The notes: generated from the letters alone by a model not told the origin. A stretch of 57,795 nucleotides of DNA from JAFGHJ01 sp964534175 (GCA_964534175.1 CAZHNS010000014.1:1-57795); one strand, 5' to 3'. Shown: positions 8,395 through 17,490, counted from the stretch's first letter. Program-made: numbers and translations.

Positions 8395-9519
8395 TCAGTT
8401 GTTTCGTTCCCTCTCGAAACTCTTATTTTTATTTGTTCCTTGCTTCCAGAATGGCGTCCCCGTGACTTCTCCCTCCATAAACATATTTCTTATTTCAATT
8501 TGTACCTTAGTCCCCTCTTTATCATACGGCTTATTTATATAACCCATCGCAATGGAAGATTCGATATTCGGAGAGTAGTTTCCGCTTGTAATTGTACCAA
8601 CTCCCTTCCCTTCTACTAATATTTTATAGCCATGTCTTGGAATTCTTTTCCCCGGCACCAAAATTCCAACAAGCTTTCTTTTTATTCCTTCCTTCTCTTG
8701 CCTTAATAAAATATCTTTACCTATAAAATTTTCTTTATCTAAAGATACAACCCAAGAAAGGTTTGCTTCCAGGGGAGTTGTTTCTGCGGTTATATCATTA
8801 CCATATAGGCAGTACCCCATTTCAAGTCTAAGGAGATCCCTGGCACCTAAACCACAAGGAGAAAGATTGTATTCTTTCCCCTCTTCGGTAACTCTGTCCC
8901 ATATCTTTTCGGCTTCAGTGCCTTTGCCGTAAATTTCGAATCCATCCTCGCCCGTATATCCTGTTCTTGAAAGCAAAATTTCTTCTCCTTCTATTTTTTC
9001 TTCTTTAGCATAGTAGAACTCCAAATCTGAAAGGTCGTCTTTTACGATTCCCTTTATAATTTCCTCTGATAATGGACCCTGCAAAGCAATCTGAAAATAT
9101 TTTTCGCCAACATTTTGCACATCTACACTACCTTTTTTGTGCTCACTGATCCAGTTAAAATCTTTTTCCTGGTTTGACGCATTAACTACTATTAAATATT
9201 TCCCTCCAAGATTATACACAAGGAGGTCATCTATTATCCCTCCTTTCTCATTCAGCATTACAGTATATTTTGCCTGAAAATTCTTGAGTTTAGATATATC
9301 AAATGTTACAAGGCTATTTACAAATTCTGTCGCATCCCTTCCCGTAACCTCGATTTCGCCCATATGAGACACGTCAAATAAACCTGCAGAATTTCGTACA
9401 GCTTTTGTTTCATTAAATATAGAGGAATATTGCATTGGCATTCTGTAACCGGCAAAGTTTACCATAGAGGCATTTAATTCAAGGTGTTTTTTGTATAAAG
9501 AAGTTTTTCTTTCTTTCAT
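8395..9519 (-). CDS. gcvT: Aminomethyltransferase (glycine cleavage T protein)
   Basis: This 374-residue T protein transfers the one-carbon unit from H-protein-bound aminomethyl to tetrahydrofolate and releases ammonia. Landmarks are LFDVSHMGEIEVTGRDA, the folate-site segment LSRTGYTGEDGFEIY and the C-terminal GEVTGTPFW. It is the first gene of gcvT-gcvH-gcvPA. No Shine-Dalgarno precedes its ATG; the promoter at 9538-9567 predicts a very short leader. No glycine riboswitch is visible upstream, since only 98 bases separate it from the MFS gene. Confidence 0.95.
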   Translation of the reverse strand: MKERKTSLYKKHLELNASMVNFAGYRMPMQYSSIFNETKAVRNSAGLFDVSHMGEIEVTGRDATEFVNSLVTFDISKLKNFQAKYTVMLNEKGGIIDDLLVYNLGGKYLIVVNASNQEKDFNWISEHKKGSVDVQNVGEKYFQIALQGPLSEEIIKGIVKDDLSDLEFYYAKEEKIEGEEILLSRTGYTGEDGFEIYGKGTEAEKIWDRVTEEGKEYNLSPCGLGARDLLRLEMGYCLYGNDITAETTPLEANLSWVVSLDKENFIGKDILLRQEKEGIKRKLVGILVPGKRIPRHGYKILVEGKGVGTITSGNYSPNIESSIAMGYINKPYDKEGTKVQIEIRNMFMEGEVTGTPFWKQGTNKNKSFERERNN

Positions 9520-9537
9520 TTTATTTTATAAATAAAT

Positions 9538-9567
9538 TTAGTATTGCAAACTGATTAAATTTGTCAA
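9538..9567 (-). promoter_or_regulatory. Promoter of the gcv operon
   Basis: Minus-strand TTGACA (9567-9562), an 18-base spacer and TACTAA (9543-9538). The predicted start is about 10 bases before the gcvT ATG, which has no ribosome site. Confidence 0.6.
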
Positions 9568-9617
9568 GGCCTTACGTTGAAAAAGTTTCCTTATGCTTAA
9601 CCGAAAAGTAGTTCTTT

Positions 9618-10790
9618 CTATCGAAATTGCTCTTTCTTTTCCTTTACCAAAGAAAAAAGCAAGATGGAAGCTAAACCCGCAAGAGCTGAGCCATATGCAA
9701 AAGCCATTAAAGAACCGAATCTTTGCCATACAAAACCAAAAATTACACTAGATGGGAAAGCCGCAATCCCAACAGCCAAATGATAGAAACCAAACGCTGT
9801 TCCCTGAAATTTATCGCTAACAAGATCACTCACAAACGCTTTTTCTACCCCTTCCGTAAGCCCAAAATATACTCCATAAAGGGCAAATAAACCCCATATA
9901 TGAAAGATACGGGAAGCAAAACCAAAACCCAAATATATAAGCGCGTAAACAGCCCAACCGCTCACTATCACCTTTCGCCTTCCAACCCTGTCAGACCATG
10001 CCCCGCCGGGAACCGAAGTTGCCATTTTGACAAAATGAAGCACAATCCATAGAAGAGGGATAAGCGGAGTAGCGATTCCGGCATCTTTTGCCTTTAAAAT
10101 AAGAAAAGCGTCCGACGAATTACCGAGAGCAAAAAGAATAAGAATTAAAAGATATACTTTAAAATTTTTCGAAAGAACAGAGAACGTAAAATCTACATTT
10201 TTTGTCTTTGCTTCTATTTTCTTTTCTCTTACAAAGAAAAAGATAATAAAGATAGTTATAATTCCGGGAAGTAACGCCCAGGCGAACAGATTCTTAAGAC
10301 TCATACCGAACTTTAAAAGAATTATGGCGCAAACAGGTCCTATTATCGCCCCCGCGTGATCCATTGCTCTATGCAAACTAAAAGCTTTCCCTTTTATATC
10401 GTCCGGTGTCGATATAGAAATAAGGGCATCTCTGGGCGAAGTTCTAATCCCTTTACCCAAACGATCTATAAATCTTATAACCGCAACCTGCCACCAGTAT
10501 CTACTTAAAGCAATGACAGGCCTTCCAAGCGCAGCCAGGGTGTAGCCGATCAGAATAAGAGCTTTCCTTTTTCTTAGCTTATCCGAAATCCAGCCGGAAA
10601 ACAATTTAAGAAGACTGGCCGTAGATTCCGCAACACCTTCAATAACACCCAAAACCCCTGCCCCGACCCCCAGAACGGAAGTAAGAAAAATAGGCAAAAG
10701 AGGATAAATCATTTCACTTGCCGCATCGTTAAGGAGACTTACAAAACCAAGAGCTTTCACGTTCTTTGGAATATCTTTAAACAATTTCAT
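9618..10790 (-). CDS. MFS transporter
   Basis: This 390-residue protein has about 12 hydrophobic segments and typical major facilitator loop motifs: GWISDKLRKRKALI after helix 2, RFIDRLGKGIRTSPRDALI around helix 4, and GGAWSDRVGRRKVIV after helix 8. The GKGIRTSPRDA segment is common in a poorly characterised group of bacterial MFS permeases. It stands alone between the gcv and arg operons. The substrate is unknown. Confidence 0.85.
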   Translation of the reverse strand: MKLFKDIPKNVKALGFVSLLNDAASEMIYPLLPIFLTSVLGVGAGVLGVIEGVAESTASLLKLFSGWISDKLRKRKALILIGYTLAALGRPVIALSRYWWQVAVIRFIDRLGKGIRTSPRDALISISTPDDIKGKAFSLHRAMDHAGAIIGPVCAIILLKFGMSLKNLFAWALLPGIITIFIIFFFVREKKIEAKTKNVDFTFSVLSKNFKVYLLILILFALGNSSDAFLILKAKDAGIATPLIPLLWIVLHFVKMATSVPGGAWSDRVGRRKVIVSGWAVYALIYLGFGFASRIFHIWGLFALYGVYFGLTEGVEKAFVSDLVSDKFQGTAFGFYHLAVGIAAFPSSVIFGFVWQRFGSLMAFAYGSALAGLASILLFSLVKEKKEQFR

Positions 10791-10868
10791 AAATTCTTTA
10801 TCCCAAAAAAATACTTATATTTTACGGTTAAAAAGTCAAGTGTTAACCTTATAACCCCATATAGAAAA

Positions 10869-10888
10869 TTATGCAAAAAATTGCATAA
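10869..10888. promoter_or_regulatory. Palindrome in the MFS-argG divergent intergenic region
   Basis: TTATGCAA and TTGCATAA form a perfect inverted repeat around four A bases, about 175 bases before argG and 80 bases before the MFS gene. It could be an operator for either divergent gene; no regulator can be named. Confidence 0.4.
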
Positions 10889-10968
10889 AAGATTTTTAAG
10901 TCATATGTCCTCTATATCCTTTTATATTAAATTTTTAGAGAAAAAACAGGCAATATTAAAAAAGTATA

Positions 10969-10986
10969 AATGAATAATTTTTCATA
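10969..10986 (+). promoter_or_regulatory. ARG box (ArgR operator) upstream of argG
   Basis: AATGAATAATTTTTCATA differs by one base from the classic ARG box AATGAATAATTATTCATA. A half-matching second box (AATGAATTTTCG) starts at 10991, one turn downstream, reaching the -35 element of the argG promoter. Paired ARG boxes bind ArgR hexamers with arginine. The argR gene lies in this same operon, so feedback repression is likely. Confidence 0.75.
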
Positions 10987-11004
10987 AAAAAATGAATTTT
11001 CGTC

Positions 11005-11032
11005 TTGACAATTAAATTTTTTAAGGTATTAT
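11005..11032 (+). promoter_or_regulatory. Promoter of argG-argH-argR
   Basis: TTGACA (11005-11010), a 16-base spacer and TATTAT (11027-11032), followed by AGGAGGG before ATG 11064. The ARG boxes abut the -35 box. Confidence 0.75.
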
Positions 11033-11063
11033 AAAACATTGCCGAATATTTAGGAGGGTAAAA

Positions 11064-12284
11064 ATGGAAAAAGAAGTAAAAAAAGTAGTTCTCGCATACT
11101 CTGGAGGGCTGGATACAACTGTTATTCTTCACTGGCTAAAGGAGAACTATGGTTGCAAAGTAATTACATTTACTGCAGATCTAGGACAAGAAGACGAATT
11201 AGAGGGGCTCGAAGAAAAAGCCCTTTCTTCTGGAGCCGATAAAGCTTATGTGGTAGATTTAAAAGAGGAATTCGTTACAGATTATGTTTTCCCTGTTTTA
11301 AAAGCAGGGGCAATCTATGAAGGCAACTATCTGCTGGGTACTTCTTTCGCACGTCCAATAGCGGCAAAAAAACAAGTCGAAATAGCGGAGAAAGAAGGAG
11401 CGGATGCAGTTGCACACGGATGCACCGGAAAAGGCAACGATCAGGTACGTTTCGAATTAACGTATAAGGCTTTAAATCCAAAACTCAAAATAATCGCACC
11501 CTGGAGAGAGTGGGATTTGAAGTCCCGAGAGGATGAGATAGACTACGCTAAAAAATACGGCCTTCATACAACGAGTACCAGAGAAAAAATTTACAGCAAC
11601 GATACAAATTTATGGCATAGAAGCACTGAAGGGGGTGTACTTGAGGACCCCTGGAATGAATTTCCTAAGAATGCTTATGAATTCACAAAATCACCGGAAG
11701 ATGCACCTGATTCTCCAGAAAATGTCGAGATAACATTTGAAAAAGGCATTCCGGTAGCGATAAACGGAGCAAAACAATCCCCGATAGATTTGCTGACAAA
11801 CCTAAACAAATTAGGCAAGAAACATGGCATCGGTATGGTTGACATGGTCGAAAATCGCCTCGTGGGAATTAAATCGCGAGGAGTTTATGAAACTCCCGGA
11901 GGAACCATACTTTACGAGGCACACAAACAATTAGAAAGCATAGTGCTCGACGCAAACACCTTACATCATAAAATAGACGTTGCAAACCTTTATGCGCGCT
12001 TGGTCTACTATGGATTATGGTTTTCCGAATTAAAGGAAGCTCTTGATGCTTTCATTGATAAAACACAGGAGAAAATGAGCGGAGTTGTCCGATTAAAACT
12101 CTACAAAGGAAACGTAATCACATTAGGGCGAAAGTCAAAGTTTTCTACGTATAGAGAGGACTTTGCCACCTTTGGAGAAGACCAGATTTACAACCAGAAA
12201 GACGCAGAGGGTTTTATAAACCTCTTCGGCTTGCAATTGACAATCCGTGGCTTGCAAAAACTTAAAAAGGAAGAAAAACTGTAG
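11064..12284 (+). CDS. argG: Argininosuccinate synthase
   Basis: This 406-residue enzyme joins citrulline and aspartate using ATP, the seventh step of arginine synthesis. The N-terminal ATP-pyrophosphatase loop is LAYSGGLDTTV; GCTGKGNDQVRFE and the C-terminal GVYETPGGTIL segment are diagnostic. It begins 10 bases after AGGAGGG and is followed by argH after 8 bases. Confidence 0.97.
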   Translation: MEKEVKKVVLAYSGGLDTTVILHWLKENYGCKVITFTADLGQEDELEGLEEKALSSGADKAYVVDLKEEFVTDYVFPVLKAGAIYEGNYLLGTSFARPIAAKKQVEIAEKEGADAVAHGCTGKGNDQVRFELTYKALNPKLKIIAPWREWDLKSREDEIDYAKKYGLHTTSTREKIYSNDTNLWHRSTEGGVLEDPWNEFPKNAYEFTKSPEDAPDSPENVEITFEKGIPVAINGAKQSPIDLLTNLNKLGKKHGIGMVDMVENRLVGIKSRGVYETPGGTILYEAHKQLESIVLDANTLHHKIDVANLYARLVYYGLWFSELKEALDAFIDKTQEKMSGVVRLKLYKGNVITLGRKSKFSTYREDFATFGEDQIYNQKDAEGFINLFGLQLTIRGLQKLKKEEKL

Positions 12285-12292
12285 GAAGAAAA

Positions 12293-13687
12293 GTGGGAAA
12301 AGAGAAAATTTGGAAAGGGCGTTTTACTAAAGAAACCGCCCCGGAAATGGAAAAATTCAGTCATTCTATTAAGACAGATATACTTCTGTATACGGAAGAC
12401 TTGGCCGTAAACAAAGCCTGGGCTAAAGGATTAAATAAAATTGGCATTCTATCAAATAAGGAAATGGAAGAAATTTTATCTGCTCTTGAAATAATCGAAG
12501 CAGAATTCTCGGAAAATAATTTTGCCATAAAACCCGGCGATGAAGATATCCACAGCGCAATAGAACGCAGACTAATTGAAATCACAGGAAACGTGGGGAA
12601 AAAAATTCATACGGGGCGAAGTCGTAACGATCAGGTAATGACTGACATTCTTCTTTATCTAAAGAAGGCTGTATCTCTGATCTTGAAAAAAATAACAGAA
12701 CTTGAAAAAGTTATCGTCGATGTAGCAAAAGATAATATCGAATTAATAATGCCCGGCTACACTCACCTCCAACAGGCTCAACCACTTCTTTTCTCCCATT
12801 ATCTTCTTTCCTTTTTTTGGTTACTAGAGAGAGACAAAGAATCTTTATTGCTTGGTTTAAAAAATTGCGGGATTATGCCTTTAGGTTCAGCTGCATTATC
12901 TGGTACAGGGTTCCCCATAGACCTTAAATTCCTTGCAAGTGAATTGGGCTTCAACGAACTCAGTCGCAACAGCCTGGATATGACGGCACATCGGGATATT
13001 CCAATAACCATTAGCTTTACTCTAACCTTAATTAATTCACATTTGAGTCGTTATGCGACAGACCTCATACTCTGGTCAACCAATGAGTTTGGTTTTGTTG
13101 AAATAGATGAAAAATACGCCACTGGCAGCAGCATTATGCCACAGAAAAAAAACCCTGACAGTCTCGAACTTATACGAGGAAAAGCGGCTTCATCAATAGG
13201 ACACATCACCGCTCTACTATCTATATGTCACGGACTTCCCCATTCTTATAATCGAGATCTACAGGAGGACAAAAAACATATTTTTGAGATTGTTGAGATT
13301 GCGAAAGGTTCTCTAGAGATATTTGCAGGCGTTTTAAAAACTTTAAAAGTAAACAAAGAAGCTATTACGCAACGCCTTTCTCCGGCACTGCTTGCCACAG
13401 AAATAGCAGATTATCTCACGCAAAAAGGCGCTCCATTTAGAACAGCACACGAAATCACAGGGAAAATCGTGAAATGGGCAGAAGAAAACAAAGCTTCTTT
13501 AAACGAAGCACCTTTAAGCAAATTAAAAGAATTTTCTTCCCTGTTTGATGAAGGAATTTACGACCATCTAAACTTTGGAAAAGCTCTTTCCCGTCGTAAT
13601 ATAACTGGAGGAACAGGGGAGAAATCCGTGAAGGAACAAATAAAAATAGCAAACAAGATTATAAAAAGTTCAACGTCCAAACTTTAA
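12293..13687 (+). CDS. argH: Argininosuccinate lyase
   Basis: This 464-residue enzyme splits argininosuccinate into arginine and fumarate. The superfamily signature is GSSIMPQKKNPD; HTGRSRNDQV and the HLQQAQPLLFSH loop are also present. The start is GTG at 12293 with GGAAG upstream. It is the middle gene of the arg operon. Confidence 0.97.
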   Translation: MGKEKIWKGRFTKETAPEMEKFSHSIKTDILLYTEDLAVNKAWAKGLNKIGILSNKEMEEILSALEIIEAEFSENNFAIKPGDEDIHSAIERRLIEITGNVGKKIHTGRSRNDQVMTDILLYLKKAVSLILKKITELEKVIVDVAKDNIELIMPGYTHLQQAQPLLFSHYLLSFFWLLERDKESLLLGLKNCGIMPLGSAALSGTGFPIDLKFLASELGFNELSRNSLDMTAHRDIPITISFTLTLINSHLSRYATDLILWSTNEFGFVEIDEKYATGSSIMPQKKNPDSLELIRGKAASSIGHITALLSICHGLPHSYNRDLQEDKKHIFEIVEIAKGSLEIFAGVLKTLKVNKEAITQRLSPALLATEIADYLTQKGAPFRTAHEITGKIVKWAEENKASLNEAPLSKLKEFSSLFDEGIYDHLNFGKALSRRNITGGTGEKSVKEQIKIANKIIKSSTSKL

Positions 13688-13708
13688 ATTATATGCGAGG
13701 ATACAACT

Positions 13709-14155
13709 ATGTCTAAAAGTAAAAATAAGCGTTTAGAAATAGTCAGAAGTATCTTAAACGAAAATAAGATACATTCTCAGGTCGAATTAAAAGATCGATT
13801 AGAAGAAAGCGGAGTAAAAATTTCTCAATCCACTCTATCTCGAGACCTTAAGGAACTCGGTTATATAAGGGCTCCGATTGGAGACGGTACATATAGAATA
13901 ATTAAAGTCGAAGGGGGAGAGGAACGCCTTGATCTTCTTTTTAGACTAGGGCTGGTCGAACTCTCTTATGTCAACAACGTAATAGTAATAAAAACTAAAA
14001 CAGGTAATGCCCAGGCTGTTTGTACGGCTATAGATCATGCTAGAATTGACGGAATTGTCGGGACTCTTGCCGGAGACGACACCATTTTTGCTCTGGCGAA
14101 AAACAAATCCGTCGCAGTTCGGGTCGTAGCAGAACTTAAAAAGTATATTGGGTAA
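13709..14155 (+). CDS. argR: Arginine repressor ArgR
   Basis: This 148-residue regulator has an N-terminal winged helix (residues about 8-70, with ISQSTLSRDLKELGYIR as the recognition part) and a C-terminal arginine-binding oligomerisation domain containing GTLAGDDTIFAL. In the family, arginine binding to the hexamer drives repression at ARG boxes. It is last in argG-argH-argR and an ARG box precedes the operon, so it probably regulates its own expression. Confidence 0.95.
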   Translation: MSKSKNKRLEIVRSILNENKIHSQVELKDRLEESGVKISQSTLSRDLKELGYIRAPIGDGTYRIIKVEGGEERLDLLFRLGLVELSYVNNVIVIKTKTGNAQAVCTAIDHARIDGIVGTLAGDDTIFALAKNKSVAVRVVAELKKYIG

Positions 14156-14159
14156 GTAA

Positions 14160-14200
14160 GAATCTAGAAGTTAGGAGTTGGAAGTTAGAATCCCATCCCA
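14160..14200. repeat. Degenerate short tandem phrase downstream of argR
   Basis: AGAAGTTAGGAGTTGGAAGTTAG-like text made of GAAGTTAG units. It sits in the convergent gap between argR and the lipoprotein gene and resembles the word-like repeats between other genes here. Confidence 0.35.
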
Positions 14201-14272
14201 ACTTCCCCAACAAAAATAAACCACAAAGATTTACTTTTGTTTTTTTAACCGTTCTCTACTCTTTACTTAAAT

Positions 14273-14689
14273 CTACTTAAAAATAACTGCGATGCCGTTG
14301 GCGGTTTTATCGACCTTAACGTGTCTTGTTTTCTTCACAACATGATGTTTCCAGGGACCCTTACCGACGACATTATGATGGTTTGTTACATATACAGTCG
14401 GATCAACATCATATTCAACAAGCATAATACCATCAGCCCCAATTTCACGGGCTTTCTTAACCATCAAAGCATTTAACTCGACTCTCCGTGCATCTTTCCC
14501 GAGAGTTGCCTCAATTATACCGATAACTCGGTGCGGTCTTTTAATCTTATTTTGAGTCAATATAACCTCAGCGTCGGAAGCTTTCGGAGTTCCTATATAC
14601 GTTTCATCGATTTTCGTATATTTAACGTTGGAAGAAGAACAACCAATTAATATTAAAAATACCAAAAAAGGAAAGATAACCCTTTTCAT
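14273..14689 (-). CDS. Small lipoprotein of unknown function
   Basis: The protein has 138 residues with a lipoprotein signal (LVFLILIGCSSS). The mature part contains HRVIGIIEATLGKDARRVELNALMVKKAREIGADGIMLVEYD, then a histidine-rich stretch (NHHNVVGKGPWKHHVVKKTRHVKV) and a final beta strand. The pattern of a strand, an A/L-rich helix and GADGI recalls small YbjQ-like or periplasmic lipoprotein folds, but I cannot assign a family. AAAGGAGG precedes ATG 14689. Confidence 0.7.
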   Translation of the reverse strand: MKRVIFPFLVFLILIGCSSSNVKYTKIDETYIGTPKASDAEVILTQNKIKRPHRVIGIIEATLGKDARRVELNALMVKKAREIGADGIMLVEYDVDPTVYVTNHHNVVGKGPWKHHVVKKTRHVKVDKTANGIAVIFK

Positions 14690-14728
14690 TTAGCCTCCTT
14701 TTCTTTATAAAAATTTAAATTTATTTTT

Positions 14729-15073
14729 TTAAGCTTTTGCTTTAAAAACTACTGTGGTGAAGAGTTCGATTATAAACCCATAGATAATGCCCATAATTAA
14801 AGTTACTGACACCATCCAAACAGGGTTATAACCGATAGCCATCATACCTGAAAAACCCATAGGCAAACTGAATATCAGCCCCATAAGCGGCCCATGCAGC
14901 CACCACTTAATTTTCAACGCACTAATCCCTATGGCAAAACCGATTAAAGTCCTGCTTGCAAGAATTTGTAATTTTATAGCCCATGGTAATGGGGCATTCG
15001 ATGTTGCCAGCATCATGCAAATAACCCCACAGATCAAACCAAAGATTGTAGCGATAGTAATTCTTTTTCCCAT
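14729..15073 (-). CDS. Small four-helix membrane protein, unknown function
   Basis: The 114-residue protein is almost entirely hydrophobic, with about four membrane helices (roughly 5-24, 38-54, 58-78, 85-108) and few charges. GGGAGG lies before the ATG at 15073. It has its own consensus promoter. It may be cotranscribed with the lipoprotein gene 39 bases downstream. No family recognised. Confidence 0.7.
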   Translation of the reverse strand: MGKRITIATIFGLICGVICMMLATSNAPLPWAIKLQILASRTLIGFAIGISALKIKWWLHGPLMGLIFSLPMGFSGMMAIGYNPVWMVSVTLIMGIIYGFIIELFTTVVFKAKA

Positions 15074-15099
15074 AATAAAAACCTCCCTAATTTTTTTTC

Positions 15100-15128
15100 A
15101 TTATACGGAAATTTCATTTTGATGTCAA
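15100..15128 (-). promoter_or_regulatory. Consensus promoter for the 15073 membrane protein
   Basis: Minus-strand TTGACA (15128-15123), a 17-base spacer and TATAAT (15105-15100). The start site would be about 20 bases before the gene. Confidence 0.85.
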
Positions 15129-15346
15129 GGTTACAGATAAAAAAACCAACATTCTTTTTAATGCTTAAAAGGCATCAAAGGGTATAATTTTTTAAAAAAG
15201 GAATTGCAAATGTAGCATATGTGATTAATATAAAAAGAAGAACGTACAGCGTTTACAAGCCAAAAAACTGGGTTGCTAAGTGAATTTTTAAAAAAACAAA
15301 AAATATTTGGTGTTTTTCGTGTGTTTAGTGGTTAAAAATTTTTAAA

Positions 15347-16057
15347 ATGCAGAATATAAAAATACTTTTAGAATACGATGGAACGGATTTCTACGGCTGG
15401 CAGGTTCAGACAGGGAAAAGAACCGTCCAGGGTGAATTGGAAAAAGCTCTAAAAACGATCTTCAACAAAAAAATCAGGATAACTGGTTCAGGAAGAACCG
15501 ATGCTGGTGTCCACGCAACCGGACAAGTCGCTTCTTTCTCTGCCCCTAATAAATTTTCTCTCCGGGAGCTAAAAAACGCAATAAATGGAAACGTCTCGAG
15601 AGATATTCTTGTTAAACAGTGTAAACAAGTACCGGAAGACTTTAATGCGAGATTTTCTGCAAAATCGAGGATATACAAATATCAGATAGTAAAAGGGAAA
15701 TCTGTCTTCGATAAAAGATATTTCTTCCAAATTGACTCAGATCTTGAAGTAAAAAAAATGAAAAAAGCCGGAAAAGATCTAATAGGAGAAAAAGACTTTA
15801 AAAACCTCGCAACTAAGGACAGTGGTATTTGTCTCTTGAAAAGGATAAAAATTGCTGAGGATAAAAACAAAATTTTTATTGAGGTTGAAGCGAATCGTTT
15901 TCTTCGGAGAATGGTAAGAGGTATTGTGGGACTTTTAGTTGCCGCTGGGAAGGGCGGAATAACGCCTTGTGACGTTAAAGGAGTTCTTTCTGGAACTAAA
16001 AGAAGACCACCCGTTGCCCCTCCTCAGGGTCTTTTCCTTGTAAAGATTAAATATTGA
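15347..16057 (+). CDS. truA: tRNA pseudouridine synthase A
   Basis: This 236-residue enzyme makes pseudouridine at positions 38-40 of the tRNA anticodon stem. The catalytic aspartate lies in GSGRTDAGVHATGQVASF; the N-terminal YDGTDFYGWQ and the RFLRRMVRGIVG segment are family marks. No Shine-Dalgarno precedes the ATG. The upstream 60 bases are low-complexity phrase-like sequence (GTGTTTAGTGGTTAAAA), so how it is transcribed is unclear. Confidence 0.95.
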   Translation: MQNIKILLEYDGTDFYGWQVQTGKRTVQGELEKALKTIFNKKIRITGSGRTDAGVHATGQVASFSAPNKFSLRELKNAINGNVSRDILVKQCKQVPEDFNARFSAKSRIYKYQIVKGKSVFDKRYFFQIDSDLEVKKMKKAGKDLIGEKDFKNLATKDSGICLLKRIKIAEDKNKIFIEVEANRFLRRMVRGIVGLLVAAGKGGITPCDVKGVLSGTKRRPPVAPPQGLFLVKIKY

Positions 16058-16139
16058 TTTTTAATATTCCGTTTTATAGAAAACCCCTTTACTTTTAGGA
16101 AAAAAATCGTATTCTAATATATATAAACAAGGCTTTTAA

Positions 16140-17135
16140 ATGAATATTCTTATTGTAGACGATTCTGAAGACCAGTTACTAGTACTTAAGTCGATTTTAA
16201 ATGAAAACGGTTACAAAAATATACTTCTTGCTGATTCTGCGGATAAAGCTTTCGAACTTATTGGTCTTAAAGACAGAAAAAAGCCAAAGGATATAGATCT
16301 TATCCTGATGGATATAATGATGCCGGAAGTAGATGGTTTGGAAGCCTGTCTTAAGATAAAGGAAAAAGAAAAGCTTAAAGACATTCCTATAATAATGGTA
16401 ACTGCCAAAAAAGAAGTTGATCATCTGCAGTCGGCCTTTCATGCAGGAGCTGTTGACTACATAACAAAACCGATAAATGTGACTGAGCTTTTGGCCAGAG
16501 TCCGTTCCGCGCTGCGCTTGAAGATGGAAACAGACAGCAGAAAAGAAAGAGAACGGGAATTGACGGAAATGGCTGAACAGTTAGATGCGGCCAACAAAAA
16601 ATTAACACAGATGTCCTATTTGGATGGATTAACCGCTGTCCCCAACCGCCGTTATTTTGATGAATTTTTCAAAAGAGAATGGAAAAACGCTGTCAGGGAA
16701 AAAGGATTTCTCTCGCTTATAATGTTCGACATCGACTGTTTCAAAGCATACAACGATACATACGGACATTTAAACGGCGACGACTGTCTAAAAAAAATTG
16801 CCAATACATTGAACAATGCTTTAAAAAGACCAAGAGATTTCTTATGCAGATATGGAGGAGAGGAATTTATTGCCGTGCTTCCGGATACGGATAAAAGAGG
16901 AGCTTTTGAGGTAGCGCAAAGATTTCTCCGAGAAACAAAAAAGCTAAAAATCAATCATAAGACTTCACCTGTAAGTAAAAACGTCACCATAAGCATCGGA
17001 GTGGCAACGATTAAACCAGACAGAAGAAAGAATGCAAGCTTGTTCATAAACAAAGCCGATAAAGCTCTTTATGGGGCAAAACAATCTGGCAGAAACTGCA
17101 TAAAAATATCAGAATGCAATTTAATAGGAGGGTAA
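16140..17135 (+). CDS. Response regulator diguanylate cyclase (REC-GGDEF)
   Basis: The 331-residue protein has an N-terminal receiver domain (acidic pocket D7-D8, phospho-acceptor D58 in LILMDIMMP, lysine in DYITKP) and a linker coiled coil (about 125-158). A GGDEF domain with an intact GGEEF motif near residue 239 follows. An RPRD inhibitory I-site precedes it by five residues, so product feedback is likely. It is predicted to make cyclic di-GMP when phosphorylated, like PleD/WspR proteins. The next gene, 4 bases on, is an HPt protein. Confidence 0.93.
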   Translation: MNILIVDDSEDQLLVLKSILNENGYKNILLADSADKAFELIGLKDRKKPKDIDLILMDIMMPEVDGLEACLKIKEKEKLKDIPIIMVTAKKEVDHLQSAFHAGAVDYITKPINVTELLARVRSALRLKMETDSRKERERELTEMAEQLDAANKKLTQMSYLDGLTAVPNRRYFDEFFKREWKNAVREKGFLSLIMFDIDCFKAYNDTYGHLNGDDCLKKIANTLNNALKRPRDFLCRYGGEEFIAVLPDTDKRGAFEVAQRFLRETKKLKINHKTSPVSKNVTISIGVATIKPDRRKNASLFINKADKALYGAKQSGRNCIKISECNLIGG

Positions 17136-17139
17136 AACA

Positions 17140-17457
17140 ATGCAGGGAAGAACAGGAGATGACAAAATTAAAGTAAATGTTCCCAGCTATGCAGTCCAAC
17201 TGATTCCAAATTTCTTGAAAAACAGAGCGCAGGACATAAAGGAAGTAGAAGATTCGCTAAAAAGAAAAGACTTTGAAACAATAGAACGACTAGGTCATAG
17301 CATGAAAGGCTCGGGCTCCATTTACGGATTTGATGGTGTGTCAGAGTTGGGGAAAAAGATTGAATCATATGCAAAGAAAGGAAATTCCGAGGAGATTAAA
17401 AACAGTTTATCGGAACTCAAGGATTATTTAAACAGAGTAGAAATAGTAGGAGAATAA
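17140..17457 (+). CDS. Histidine phosphotransfer (HPt) protein
   Basis: The 105-residue protein is a single HPt domain with the phosphorylatable histidine H53 in GHSMKGSGSIYGF. An AGGAGGG sits within the last codons of the cyclase gene, 8 bases before this ATG. HPt proteins relay phosphate between hybrid kinases and receivers. Its position makes the adjacent receiver-cyclase a plausible partner. The sensor kinase is not in the window. Confidence 0.88.
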   Translation: MQGRTGDDKIKVNVPSYAVQLIPNFLKNRAQDIKEVEDSLKRKDFETIERLGHSMKGSGSIYGFDGVSELGKKIESYAKKGNSEEIKNSLSELKDYLNRVEIVGE

Positions 17458-17490
17458 AAATCAAGACATTTTAAAAATTACCAAGGTTGT

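Noticed and set aside
9520..9617. Possible glycine riboswitch before gcvT
   Set aside because: Only 98 bases separate gcvT from the MFS gene, and the promoter predicts a leader of about 10 bases.
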